The notes: generated from the sequence alone by a model not told the origin. A stretch of 39,426 bases of DNA from Burkholderia sp. H160 (GCA_000173575.1 ABYL01000062.1:1-39426); one strand, 5' to 3'. Positions 28,119 through 36,715 are shown, counted from the first letter of the stretch. Translations and numbers: made by a program.

Positions 28119-28154
28119 AAAAACGGTTCGCGAGCCGGGCGGCCTGCGAACCGT
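28119..28154 (-). terminator. Intrinsic terminator after the thiolase gene
   Basis: A perfect 9-bp stem (28123-28131 with 28146-28154, ACGGTTCGC / GCGAACCGT) is followed on the minus strand by TTTTT (28123-28119). It lies about 50 bases past the thiolase stop (28203) and ends the fadE-fadN-fadA unit before the isomerase gene. Confidence 0.75.
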
Positions 28155-28202
28155 TGCGCGGTCCTTACTGGATCACTGAAGGCCCCCCGGTCGATCACCG
28201 GC

Positions 28203-29402
28203 TCACAGGCGCTCGATAATGCCCGCCGCGCCCATGCCGGTACCGACGCACATCGTCACCATGCCGTACTTGTAGTTGCGGCGACGCAAGCCGTGCACCA
28301 CGGTCGCCGCACGGATCGCGCCCGTCGCGCCGAGCGGATGACCCAGCGCGATCGCGCCGCCGAGCGGGTTGATCTTCGAGGTATCGAGACCGAGGTCCTG
28401 GATCACCGCCAGCGACTGCGCGGCAAACGCCTCGTTCAGCTCGATCCAGTCGAGGTCGTCCTGCGTGAGGCCCGCGGCCTTCAGCGCGGCCGGAATCGCT
28501 TCCTTCGGGCCGATGCCCATGATTTCCGGCGGCACGCCGCGCACCGCGAAGCTGACGAAGCGCGCGAGCGGCGTCAGGTTGAACTGCTTGAGGATCTTTT
28601 CCGACACGACGATCAAGGCGCCCGCGCCGTCCGAGGTCTGCGAGCTGTTGCCGGCCGTGACCGAGCCTTTGTTCGCGAACACCGCGCGCAGCTTGGCGAG
28701 CCCTTCCATCGACGTGTCCGCGCGCGGACCTTCGTCGAGCTTCACTTCGCGGGTTTTCACGCTGATTTCGCCGGTTGCGAGATCGGGAAAGCGCTCGGTG
28801 ATCGTGTACGCGGCGATTTCGTCGTTGAATTCGCCGGACCGTTGCGCCTCGATCGCGCGGCGGTGCGATTCGACCGAGAACGCGTCCTGCGCTTCGCGGC
28901 TGATCTTCCAGCGCTCGGCGACCTTCTCGGCGGTCAGGCCCATGCCGTACGCGATGCCGACGTCCTCGTTGCGATCGAAGATATGCGGCGACAGCGACGG
29001 CTTGTTGCCCATCATCGGCACCATGCTCATCGATTCGCAGCCGCCTGCGATCATCGCGTCGGCCTCGCCGACACGGATGCGGTCCGCGGCCATCGCGAGC
29101 GCGGTCAGTCCCGACGCGCAGAAGCGGTTCACCGTGACGCCGCCGACCGTGTTCGGCAGACCGGCGAGCAGCGCGCCGATCCGCGCGACGTTCAGGCCCT
29201 GCTCCGCTTCCGGAATCGCGCAACCGACGATCGCGTCTTCGATCACGCCGGTGTCGAGGCCGGGCACCTGAGCGACGGCCGACTTGATCGCGTGAACCAG
29301 CAGTTCATCCGGGCGCGTGTTCCTGAACATGCCGCGCGGCGCCTTGCCGATCGGCGTACGGCTCGCGGCGACGATATATGCGTCTTGCAATTGCTTGGTC
29401 AT
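28203..29402 (-). CDS. fadA: Acetyl-CoA C-acyltransferase (3-ketoacyl-CoA thiolase)
   Basis: The thiolase cleaves 3-ketoacyl-CoA with CoA to acetyl-CoA and a shortened acyl-CoA. The 399-residue protein has the nucleophile Cys95 in NRFCASGLTA, His355 in GGAIALGHPLGATGA and the acid/base Cys385 in MCVGTGMGAAGII. Together with the FadN-like gene upstream it supplies the last step of the beta-oxidation cycle. GAGGAG six bases before the ATG gives strong translation initiation. A repeat element fills the gap to the gene upstream. Confidence 0.93.
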   Translation of the reverse strand: MTKQLQDAYIVAASRTPIGKAPRGMFRNTRPDELLVHAIKSAVAQVPGLDTGVIEDAIVGCAIPEAEQGLNVARIGALLAGLPNTVGGVTVNRFCASGLTALAMAADRIRVGEADAMIAGGCESMSMVPMMGNKPSLSPHIFDRNEDVGIAYGMGLTAEKVAERWKISREAQDAFSVESHRRAIEAQRSGEFNDEIAAYTITERFPDLATGEISVKTREVKLDEGPRADTSMEGLAKLRAVFANKGSVTAGNSSQTSDGAGALIVVSEKILKQFNLTPLARFVSFAVRGVPPEIMGIGPKEAIPAALKAAGLTQDDLDWIELNEAFAAQSLAVIQDLGLDTSKINPLGGAIALGHPLGATGAIRAATVVHGLRRRNYKYGMVTMCVGTGMGAAGIIERL

Positions 29403-29415
29403 TTGAAGCTCCTCT

Positions 29416-29509
29416 GTCGACCAGAGTTAGCGCTTTAGCTGTCGATCCGGAGTTGGCGCTTTAGCGCTTACTCCGGTCCCATGCAAAGCTCTTACTCTGG
29501 TCCCATGCA
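29416..29509. repeat. Nested inverted/direct repeat element between fadN and fadA
   Basis: Two tandem left units (29416-29440 and 29441-29466, both GTCGA..CC.GAGTT.GCGCTTTAGC) are followed by two tandem right units (29467-29485 and 29491-29509, CTTACTC.GGTCCCATGCA). The inner pair forms a stem CCGGAGT/ACTCCGG (29447-29453 with 29470-29476), continued by GCGC-TTTA-GCGC (29456-29467). The outer pair forms CCAGAGT/ACTCTGG (29421-29427 with 29494-29500). The one base that differs between the pairs changes on both sides, keeping pairing. Confidence 0.9.
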
Positions 29510-29528
29510 CATAGTTGCGAAGCGCCGC

Positions 29529-31964
29529 TTAGTTACGCACCGGCTTGCCGGTCTGCAGCATGCCCATGATCCGTTCCTGCGTCTTCTGCGTGCCGAGCAG
29601 CTCGACGAACGCACGACGCTCGAGTTGCAGCAACCATTCTTCATCGACGAGGCTGCCGGCTTCCACGTCGCCGCCGCACACCGCTTCCGCGATGCGGCTC
29701 GCGATCAGGAAATCGTGATCGCTGATGAAGCGGCCATCGCGCATGTTGACGAGCGACGCCTTGATCGTCGAAATCGCCGAGCGGCCCGCGACCGGCACCT
29801 GCGTCGCCCGCAGCGGCGCACGGTAGCCCGCCGCGGCGAGCGCGCGCGCTTCCTTCTTGGCGACGTCGAGCAGTTCGAACACGTTGAAGACGATCGTGTC
29901 GGACGGCTTCAGGTAGCCCATCGCGCGAGCGTCGAGCGCGGAGGCCGAGACCTTCGCCATCGCCGCGTTCTCGAACGACTTCTGCACGAACTTCAGCAGA
30001 TCGTTCGTCGCGCCGACCTGGGTGGCCGCTTCGGCCGCGCGCAGCGCCGCTTCCTTCAGGCCGCCGCCCGCCGGCACCAGACCCACGCCGACTTCGACGA
30101 GACCCAGATAGCTCTCGATGTGCGCGACGCGCTTCGCGCTATGCAGCGCGAGCTCGCAGCCACCGCCGAGCGCGATGCCCGAGATCGCAGCAATCACCGG
30201 CACATTCGCGTACTTCACGCGCAGCATGCCCTGCTGGAATTTCTTCACGAACGGCTCGATGCCCTTCGCGCCGCCCATCATGAACGCGGGCATCGCTTCT
30301 TCGAGGTTCGCGCCCGCCGAAAACGGACCGCCCGGCGTGCCGAGCTTCAGCGACGTCGGCTGCCACACCACGAGGCCCTTGTACTCCTTCTCGGCCAGTT
30401 CGATCGCCTGCGTCAGACCGTCGAGCACCGCCGGTCCGATCGTGTTCATCTTGCTCTTGAACGACACGATCAACACATCGTTCTCGCCCGCGCGATCGTC
30501 GACCCACGCGCGCACCGCATCGGTCTCGAACAGCGTCTTGCCATAGGTCTTCGGATCGGCACCGGTTTCGCCGACGATCGGCGCGCGGAACACCTGCTTG
30601 CGATACACGTCGAGCGACGAGCGCGGCACGAAGGTCTGCGTGGCCGGCGACCACGAACCTTCAGCCGTGTGCACGCCGCCCTTCTCGGCAACCGCGCCTT
30701 CGAGCACCCACGACGGCAGCGGCACGTTGGCGAGCGCCTTGCCTGCCGCGATGTCTTCCTGCACCCACTGTGCGACCTGCTTCCAGCCGGCCGTCTGCCA
30801 GCCTTCGAACGGGCCTTCGTTCCAGCCGAAGCCCCAGCGGATCGCGAGGTCGACGTCGCGCGCGTTGTCGGCGATCGACTCGAGATGCACGGCGATGTAG
30901 TGATAGACGTCGCGGAAGATCGACCACAGGAACTGCGCCTGCGGATGCTGCGTTTCGCGCAGCAGCTTGAGCCGCTCGGCGGCCGGGCGCTTCAGGATGC
31001 GGCCGATGATTTCGTCCGCCTTCGCGCCGCCGTCGACGTACTCGCCCGTGTTCGGGTCGAGCACCTTGATCGCCTTGCCTTCCTTCCGGTAGAAGCCGCC
31101 GCCGGTCTTCTGACCGAGCGCGCCCTTCTTCACCAGTTCGGCGAGCACGGCCGGCGTTTCGTAGACCGGGAAGAACGGATCGTACGGCAGAGTGTCCTGC
31201 ATCGTCTTGATCACGTGCGCCATCGTGTCGAGACCGACCACGTCGGCGGTGCGGAACGTCGCCGACTTCGCGCGGCCGAGACGCGCGCCGGTCAGGTCGT
31301 CCACCTCGTCGAAACGCAGGCCGAACTTCGCGGCTTCGGTGATGACCGCGAGGATCGAAAAAATACCGACACGGTTCGCGATGAAGTTCGGCGTATCTTT
31401 CGCGCGCACGACGCCCTTGCCGACCACGCTGGTCAGGAACGTTTCGAGCTGGTCAAGAATTTCCGGGCGCGTCGTCGCGGTCGGGATCAATTCGACCAGA
31501 TGCATGTAGCGCGGCGGATTGAAGAAGTGCACGCCGCAGAAGCGCGCCTTCAGGTCATCGGCGAATCCTTCGGACAGTGCCGTGATCGACAGACCCGACG
31601 TATTGGTCGCGAAGATCGCGTTCGGGCCGATGTGCGGCGCGACCTTCTTGTACAGGTCGTGCTTCCAGTCCATCCGTTCGGCGATCGCTTCGATCACGAC
31701 GTCGCATTCAGCGAGCTTCGCGATGTCGTCGTCATAATTCGCGGGCTCGATGTATTGCGCGTCTTCCTTCACGCCGAACGGCGCCGGCGACAGCTTCTTC
31801 AGGTTCTCGATCGCTTTCAGCGCGATCCCGTTTTTCGGGCCTTCCTTGGCGGGCAGGTCGAACAGAAGCACGGGCACCTTGGCGTTGATCAGGTGCGCGG
31901 CGATCTGCGCGCCCATCACGCCGGCGCCGAGCACGGCTACCTTGCGAATGATCAGATTGCTCAC
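29529..31964 (-). CDS. fadN: FadN-type 3-hydroxyacyl-CoA dehydrogenase/enoyl-CoA hydratase
   Basis: This two-domain beta-oxidation enzyme of 811 residues has the order dehydrogenase first, hydratase second, as in Bacillus FadN and opposite to FadB. The NAD-binding loop is GAGVMG at 13-18, the dehydrogenase His146-Glu158 pair lies in GVHFFNPPRYMHLVEL, and a second 3HCDH region follows. The C-terminal crotonase part (about 490-700) has GANLEEAM, ISGIALGGGCELAL and GLVEVGVGLVPAGGG. The start is GTG 31964, with GGAG seven bases upstream. The order dehydrogenase (FadE), FadN, FadA is the same as in the Bacillus fadNAE set, although rearranged. Confidence 0.92.
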   Translation of the reverse strand: MSNLIIRKVAVLGAGVMGAQIAAHLINAKVPVLLFDLPAKEGPKNGIALKAIENLKKLSPAPFGVKEDAQYIEPANYDDDIAKLAECDVVIEAIAERMDWKHDLYKKVAPHIGPNAIFATNTSGLSITALSEGFADDLKARFCGVHFFNPPRYMHLVELIPTATTRPEILDQLETFLTSVVGKGVVRAKDTPNFIANRVGIFSILAVITEAAKFGLRFDEVDDLTGARLGRAKSATFRTADVVGLDTMAHVIKTMQDTLPYDPFFPVYETPAVLAELVKKGALGQKTGGGFYRKEGKAIKVLDPNTGEYVDGGAKADEIIGRILKRPAAERLKLLRETQHPQAQFLWSIFRDVYHYIAVHLESIADNARDVDLAIRWGFGWNEGPFEGWQTAGWKQVAQWVQEDIAAGKALANVPLPSWVLEGAVAEKGGVHTAEGSWSPATQTFVPRSSLDVYRKQVFRAPIVGETGADPKTYGKTLFETDAVRAWVDDRAGENDVLIVSFKSKMNTIGPAVLDGLTQAIELAEKEYKGLVVWQPTSLKLGTPGGPFSAGANLEEAMPAFMMGGAKGIEPFVKKFQQGMLRVKYANVPVIAAISGIALGGGCELALHSAKRVAHIESYLGLVEVGVGLVPAGGGLKEAALRAAEAATQVGATNDLLKFVQKSFENAAMAKVSASALDARAMGYLKPSDTIVFNVFELLDVAKKEARALAAAGYRAPLRATQVPVAGRSAISTIKASLVNMRDGRFISDHDFLIASRIAEAVCGGDVEAGSLVDEEWLLQLERRAFVELLGTQKTQERIMGMLQTGKPVRN

Positions 31965-31991
31965 GTCGTTTCTCCGGAGAGTTGTGCGGTG

Positions 31992-32075
31992 GCGCGAAGC
32001 GTCAGCCATGCTTCGCGCGATGTGTGTGGCGTTGAGCGAGGCACCGCGAGTTCGCTACGCGCGGGAGCCTCGCTC
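31992..32075 (-). repeat. Two intercistronic hairpins between fadE and fadN
   Basis: Two separate perfect 9-bp inverted repeats occupy most of the 31965-32087 gap: GCGCGAAGC (31992-32000) with GCTTCGCGC (32010-32018), and GAGCGAGGC (32034-32042) with GCCTCGCTC (32067-32075). Neither has a T-run. They may slow 3' decay of the fadE message or attenuate read-through into fadN. Confidence 0.7.
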
Positions 32076-32087
32076 GCTGGGTGAGCG

Positions 32088-33875
32088 TCAGAACAACGCT
32101 TCTTCGACGTCCATCATCGGCTTCGAACCCGCGCGCGCCTGGCGGATCGTCATCGCCGTTTCGGGCAACAGCTTGGCGAAGTAGAAACGCGCGGTCGCGA
32201 GCTTTGCCTTGTAGAACGGATCGCCCGATGCTTCCTTGTCGAGCGCGATGCGCGCCATGCGCGCCCAGAAGTACGAGAACACCAGATGGCCGACCGTACG
32301 CAGATACGGCACGGCCGCGGCGCCGACTTCGTCCGGGTTCTGCATCGCCTTCATGCCGATTTCCATCGTCAGCTTCTGGACCTTTTCGCCGATGTCGGCG
32401 AGCGGGTTCACGAACTCCTGCATTTCCGGCTTGATGCCTTCGGCTTCGACGAACGTGGCGACGAGCTTGCCGAACTTCTTCAGCTTCGCGCCCATGTCGC
32501 CGAGCACTTTACGGCCGAGCAGGTCGAGCGACTGGATGCCGTTGGTGCCTTCGTAGATCATGTTGATGCGCGCGTCGCGCACGTACTGCTCCATGCCCCA
32601 TTCGGCGATGAAGCCGTGGCCGCCGTAGATCTGCATCGCGTGATTGGTGCCTTCGAACGCGTTGTCTGACAGGAACGCCTTCAGGATCGGCGTGAGCAGC
32701 GCGACGAGGTCGGCGGCTTCCTTGCGCTCGGCTTCGTCGGCGTGCGACAGCTCCTTGTCGATCTGGAGCGCCGACCAGTAGGTGAACGCGCGACCGGCTT
32801 CGGCATAGGCCTTCTGCGTGAGCAGCATGCGGCGCACGTCCGGATGCACGATGATCGGATCGGCTGCCTTCTCCGGCGCCTTCGGGCCGGTCAGCGAACG
32901 CATCTGCAGACGCTCTTTCGCATACGTGAGCGAGTTCTGATACGCGACTTCGGTAAGGCCGAGGCTCTGCATGCCGACGCCGAGACGCGCGGCGTTCATC
33001 ATCACGAACATCGCGTTCAGGCCTTTGTTCGGCTCGCCGACCATCCAGCCGTTCGCGTTGTCGAGATTGATCACGCAGGTCGAGTTGCCGTGGATGCCCA
33101 TCTTGTGCTCGATCGAGCCGCACTTCACGCCATTGCGCTCGCCGGGTTCGCCCGCTTCGTTCGGGACGAACTTCGGCACGATGAACAGCGAAATGCCCTT
33201 GGTGCCCTTCGGCGCATCCGGCAGACGCGCGAGCACGAGGTGAATGATGTTCTCCGCCAGATCGTGCTCGCCGCTCGATATGAAGATCTTCGTGCCGCTG
33301 ATCGAGTAAGAGCCGTCGCCGTTCGGCTCGGCCTTGGTGCGCAGAATGCCGAGGTCGGTGCCGCAATGCGGCTCGGTCAGGCACATCGTGCCGGTCCAGA
33401 CGCCCGCGACGAGCTTCGGCAGATAGCGCTGCTGCAACTCCGGCGTGCCGTGCGCGCGCAGGCATTCGTACGCGCCGTGCGACAGGCCCGGATACATCGT
33501 CCACGCCTGATTCGCCGAGTTCAGCATTTCATAGAGTGCGTTGTTGACGAACGCGGGCAGCCCCTGGCCGCCGTATTGCGGATCGCAGCCAAGCGCCGGC
33601 CAGCCGGCTTCGACGTATTGCTGGTAGGCCTCCTTGAAGCCCTTCGGCGTGGTCACGACGCCGTCGCCGGCATACGTGCAGCCTTCCTGGTCGCCGCTGT
33701 GGTTGAGCGGGAACAGCACTTCGGAGCAGAACTTGCCGGCTTCCTCGAGCACCGCATTGATCGTGTCGGCGTCGAGATCGGCGTGCTTCGGCATGTGCCG
33801 AAGTTCAGCCTCGACGTTGAGCAGTTCGTGCAACACGAATTGCATGTCGCGCAGCGGCGCGGCGTACTGTCCCAT
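32088..33875 (-). CDS. Acyl-CoA dehydrogenase with C-terminal extension
   Basis: This FAD-dependent acyl-CoA dehydrogenase has 595 residues, longer than the roughly 380 of short- and medium-chain enzymes. The extra part is the C-terminal acyl-CoA dehydrogenase domain seen in FadE-like and DmdC-like enzymes. Visible features are MCLTEPHCGTDLG and ISGTKIFISSGEHD (FAD and substrate binding), IYGGHGFIAEWGMEQYVRDARI, and the catalytic base Glu442 in MIYEGTNGIQ. It makes the trans-2-enoyl-CoA used by FadN downstream. GGGAGAGAG before the ATG is a good ribosome-binding site. The chain-length preference is unknown. Confidence 0.92.
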   Translation of the reverse strand: MGQYAAPLRDMQFVLHELLNVEAELRHMPKHADLDADTINAVLEEAGKFCSEVLFPLNHSGDQEGCTYAGDGVVTTPKGFKEAYQQYVEAGWPALGCDPQYGGQGLPAFVNNALYEMLNSANQAWTMYPGLSHGAYECLRAHGTPELQQRYLPKLVAGVWTGTMCLTEPHCGTDLGILRTKAEPNGDGSYSISGTKIFISSGEHDLAENIIHLVLARLPDAPKGTKGISLFIVPKFVPNEAGEPGERNGVKCGSIEHKMGIHGNSTCVINLDNANGWMVGEPNKGLNAMFVMMNAARLGVGMQSLGLTEVAYQNSLTYAKERLQMRSLTGPKAPEKAADPIIVHPDVRRMLLTQKAYAEAGRAFTYWSALQIDKELSHADEAERKEAADLVALLTPILKAFLSDNAFEGTNHAMQIYGGHGFIAEWGMEQYVRDARINMIYEGTNGIQSLDLLGRKVLGDMGAKLKKFGKLVATFVEAEGIKPEMQEFVNPLADIGEKVQKLTMEIGMKAMQNPDEVGAAAVPYLRTVGHLVFSYFWARMARIALDKEASGDPFYKAKLATARFYFAKLLPETAMTIRQARAGSKPMMDVEEALF

Positions 33876-33916
33876 GACTCTCTCCCTAGTTTGACGAAAA
33901 GCCAGGCCGTTGGCCG

Positions 33917-33932
33917 GGTCCGTGGACGGACC
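33917..33932 (-). other. Short hairpin between tetR and the acyl-CoA dehydrogenase gene
   Basis: GGTCCG (33917-33922) pairs with CGGACC (33927-33932) around a 4-base loop in the 96-base gap after the tetR stop. It lacks a T-run. Its position would allow partial attenuation between the regulator and the beta-oxidation genes. Confidence 0.35.
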
Positions 33933-33971
33933 TTCTGCGCTGCGTGCGTCCGGTAAGTTCCGGCGACGCTG

Positions 33972-34571
33972 CTAACGGCTTTCGCTTTGATACGAATTGA
34001 TCAGTTTTTCCAGCGCGGCCCACGTGAGACTCACCGCATCGGGCAGATGCAGGAAGCGCGCGTCGTGATGCAGGCCGAGGGTGACGCTATACAGTTCGAA
34101 CAACATCAGCTGCGGATCGGTATCGGCACGCAGATGCCCTTCTTCCATTGCCTGCGAAATCGCGCGCGTGAGCGCCGCACGCCACATGTTCACGCTCGAC
34201 ACCAGTTGCTCGCGCACCTGGCTGTCCGCGCGATCGTCGTATTCGACGGCGCCGCTGATGTAGATGCACCCGGTCGTGACTTCCTGAATGCGCTTCTCGA
34301 TCCAGCGGGAAATCATCGCGCGCAAGCGCGGCAGACCGCGCGGCTCGCGCAAGCTCGGGAAGAACACCTCGTCCTCGAAACGGCGGTGATATTCGCGCAC
34401 GACCTCGACCTGCAGGTCCTCGCGCGACCCGAAATGCGCGAACACACCACTCTTGCTCATCTGCATGCGCTCGGCCAGCAGGCCAATGGTCAGACCTTCC
34501 AGTCCGTCTCGGCCTGCCAGATCGAGTGCTGCGTCAAGAATCGCGGCTCGGGTTTGTTCGCCTTTTCGCAT
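33972..34571 (-). CDS. TetR-family transcriptional regulator
   Basis: This 199-residue regulator has an N-terminal DNA-binding domain (TRAAILDAALDLAGRDGLEGLTIGLLAERMQMSKSGVFAHF, helix-turn-helix about 26-48) and a TetR C-terminal ligand domain. It stands first in the same direction as the acyl-CoA dehydrogenase, FadN and thiolase genes, so it is a likely local regulator of beta-oxidation responding to an acyl-CoA. That role is inferred from position. The start ATG 34571 gives the usual N-terminus; the frame is open further upstream. A promoter and a palindromic operator candidate lie 53-120 bases upstream. Confidence 0.9.
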   Translation of the reverse strand: MRKGEQTRAAILDAALDLAGRDGLEGLTIGLLAERMQMSKSGVFAHFGSREDLQVEVVREYHRRFEDEVFFPSLREPRGLPRLRAMISRWIEKRIQEVTTGCIYISGAVEYDDRADSQVREQLVSSVNMWRAALTRAISQAMEEGHLRADTDPQLMLFELYSVTLGLHHDARFLHLPDAVSLTWAALEKLINSYQSESR

Positions 34572-34623
34572 AGCTGTTTTTACCGTTCTAATGTGACCGA
34601 AATGAAAATCGAACGGCCGTACT

Positions 34624-34652
34624 ATTATTGAGTGTTGCCGTCCGCGAGACAA
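34624..34652 (-). promoter_or_regulatory. Candidate sigma-70 promoter of tetR and the beta-oxidation genes
   Basis: On the minus strand a TTGTCT -35 element (34652-34647) is followed after exactly 17 bases by AATAAT (34629-34624), which matches the -10 consensus at five of six positions. It lies 53 bases upstream of the tetR ATG and directly downstream of the palindromic operator candidate. Confidence 0.5.
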
Positions 34653-34660
34653 GGACTTTA

Positions 34661-34689
34661 TTAGAAACCGGTTTCTAACCGGCTTCTAA
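34661..34689. promoter_or_regulatory. Palindromic operator candidate upstream of tetR
   Basis: TTAGAAACCGGTTTCTAA (34661-34678) is a perfect 18-bp palindrome. A third half-site, CTTCTAA, follows at 34683-34689, spaced one helical turn from the second (11 bases start to start). The core GAAAC-CG-GTTTC fits the (G/C)AAAC-N2-4-GTTT(G/C) form I recall for the fatty-acid regulator PsrA, also a TetR-family protein. The site lies about nine bases upstream of the -35 box. Confidence 0.65.
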
Positions 34690-34853
34690 TTTTGCGGCTT
34701 TCGACCATCAGATCAATCAGATTTTTAGAGGCGTTTGCCTTGAATCGATGGTTGCCGATCAGCTCGCATGTGTTCTATTTCTTTGCCCGGGTACGCTGGC
34801 GCCGATTGGTGGCAAGCATGATGCAGCAAGCGCGGGCTTTCGTGCGAGTGCGC

Positions 34854-36113
34854 TTAGTCGTAGCCGCCCACCGTCAGCAGCTTCATCGCGACGCGGTAGC
34901 TCGTGTAGGCGATCCAGCTCAGCGCGCGCACGCGCGCCGGTCGCGATTCGTAGTGCGCCTCATCTATCGGGTGCGCCTCCGCGAACGCCTCGAGAATCGC
35001 GTCGCGCAGTTTCGGAATCGCGGGATCGTTGACTAGCACCACGTTCGCTTCGTTGTTGAGCATCAGGCTGAGCGCATCGAGATTCGATGAACCGACCGTG
35101 CCCCAGTTCGAGTCGACCACCGCGACCTTGCCGTGCAGCAGCGTCTTCTCGTATTCGGCGATCTGCACGCCCGCGCGCAGCAGCGCGTTGTACAGGAACG
35201 GCACCGCGTAATCGAGCGCCCTGAACTCCTTGCGCCCGATGATCAGCTTCACGACCACGCCGCGCCGCGCCGCGAACACCAGCGCGCGACGCAGCTTGCG
35301 CCCCGGCATGAAGTACGGATTGGCAAGCAGGATTTCGTGGCGCGCCTGGCCGATCGCGGCCAGATAGGCCTTTTCGATCGCGCGGCGGTTGATCAGGTTG
35401 TCGCGCGCGACGAACGCAACGCACGGCTCGCCGCCCGCCCATAGCGCCTCGTTGCGGCGCCGCCGGCGCCGCCGCAGACTGCCGAGCGAGTAGGCGTCGT
35501 GCGGCGCGAGGTCGGGCTTCATCGATTCGAGCGGCCGATGGCCGACGCGAATCCGTCGCCACTGCACCTCGATCGCATCGCGCACGTCCGCGACCACCGG
35601 CCCGAGCAGCTCGACCGCGAAGTCCCAGCGGCGGTACGGCAGCTTCTCGCCGTTGTTCTCGTAATCGTCGACGATATTGATGCCGCCGCAATAGGCGATC
35701 TGATCGTCGATTACCGCGAGCTTGCGGTGCGTGCGCGAAAAGCCGAAGCGGCCAAACAGATGCGGGTTGTAGATGCGATGCTCGATGCCGCCAGCCGGCC
35801 ATTGCTCGAACATCTTCAGGCGCGCAGTGCCGATGCCGTCGGTGATCACGCGCACCCTGACGCCGCGCGCGGCCGCGCGCAGCAACGCCTCGCTGACCGC
35901 CTGGCCGGCTTCGTCATCGGAGAAGATGTAGGTTTCGAGCGCGACATCGTGCTCGGCGGCGTCGATTCGCCCGATCAGCGCGTCGAAGAAATCGTCGCCG
36001 AAGCGCAGCAGCTCGACCTCGTTGTGACTGGTGAAGCGGTAGCGCTGCCAGTAGCGGCGGCCGAGCAACGTTTGCCGCAGACGCGCGAAACGGCCCGAGC
36101 CGCCTGCACTCAC
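34854..36113 (-). CDS. clsB: Phospholipase D family protein, cardiolipin synthase B-like
   Basis: This 419-residue protein has two HKD motifs: His129-x-Lys131-x4-Asp136 (HRKLAVID) with GGINI after it, and His327-x-Lys329-x4-Asp334 (HGKVAVVD) with GSSNLD after it. The arrangement without N-terminal transmembrane helices fits ClsB, which joins phosphatidylglycerol molecules to make cardiolipin. A run of seven arginines (214-220) may aid binding to acidic membranes. The start is GTG 36113, overlapping the nudB stop as GTGA, with GGGGAG eight bases upstream, so the two genes are translationally coupled. Confidence 0.88.
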   Translation of the reverse strand: MSAGGSGRFARLRQTLLGRRYWQRYRFTSHNEVELLRFGDDFFDALIGRIDAAEHDVALETYIFSDDEAGQAVSEALLRAAARGVRVRVITDGIGTARLKMFEQWPAGGIEHRIYNPHLFGRFGFSRTHRKLAVIDDQIAYCGGINIVDDYENNGEKLPYRRWDFAVELLGPVVADVRDAIEVQWRRIRVGHRPLESMKPDLAPHDAYSLGSLRRRRRRRNEALWAGGEPCVAFVARDNLINRRAIEKAYLAAIGQARHEILLANPYFMPGRKLRRALVFAARRGVVVKLIIGRKEFRALDYAVPFLYNALLRAGVQIAEYEKTLLHGKVAVVDSNWGTVGSSNLDALSLMLNNEANVVLVNDPAIPKLRDAILEAFAEAHPIDEAHYESRPARVRALSWIAYTSYRVAMKLLTVGGYD

Positions 36114-36625
36114 TGGCCACGCTCCCCAGCCAGCGGGCCGGTTTGCGAGTCTACGGGGCGCGCGGCGAGCCGACGCGGCAACTGCAGGATCGCATCGGCA
36201 TTTGACGCCGAAAAGCAGCGCGATGCCGCCTCTTCATACGGCAGCCACATGTAAGCAGTGTGTTCGCGCGGCGCGAGCGTCACGTCGATGCGCCCGGACA
36301 CCTGCAGGCTGAACCAGTGCTCGGTGTTGTAGAGCACGCCCGCTGCGTAGCGGTAACGAAATTCCGGGTAGATCTCGTAGTCGATCGAGTACTGCCAGTC
36401 GAACAATGCGCTACGCGGCACCTGCGCGCCGCCGATCGCGATGCCGGTTTCCTCGCCGACTTCGCGCACCGCCGTGTCGGCGAGCGGTTCGTCGAGCCGG
36501 TCCTTCGAACCCGTCACCGACTGCCAGAACCCCGCATGATCGGCGCGCTCGATGAGCAGCACGTCGAGCGCAGGCGTATGAATGATGACGAGGACGGACT
36601 GCGGAATTTTCGGCGGTTTCGGCAT
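36110..36625 (-). CDS. nudB: Dihydroneopterin triphosphate diphosphatase
   Basis: NudB removes pyrophosphate from dihydroneopterin triphosphate in folate synthesis. The 171-residue Nudix protein has the box GSKDRLDEPLADTAVREVGEETGI with an intact REvgEE core. In the C-terminal half TEHWFSLQV and REHTAYMWLPYEEA are typical of NudB. It is downstream of aspS on the same strand, as in E. coli, but a strong terminator separates them. Its 3' end overlaps clsB by four bases. Confidence 0.9.
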   Translation of the reverse strand: MPKPPKIPQSVLVIIHTPALDVLLIERADHAGFWQSVTGSKDRLDEPLADTAVREVGEETGIAIGGAQVPRSALFDWQYSIDYEIYPEFRYRYAAGVLYNTEHWFSLQVSGRIDVTLAPREHTAYMWLPYEEAASRCFSASNADAILQLPRRLAARPVDSQTGPLAGERGQ

Positions 36626-36715
36626 GGCTCAAAACTGGGCGCGACGATACGCGCGGTACATGTCGGATGACGGTCGAAAGGTCTGAAAAGCGGTGGCTTC
36701 ACTGTAACGCAAAAA

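Noticed and set aside
29481-32084. An 867-codon open frame on the plus strand opposite fadN
   Set aside because: Its codons mirror the GC-rich third positions of fadN. The protein is rich in Arg, His and Asp without domains and has no ribosome-binding site.
34692-35036. A 114-codon plus-strand frame next to the operator region
   Set aside because: Half of it is antisense to clsB and the rest has no ribosome-binding site or motif.
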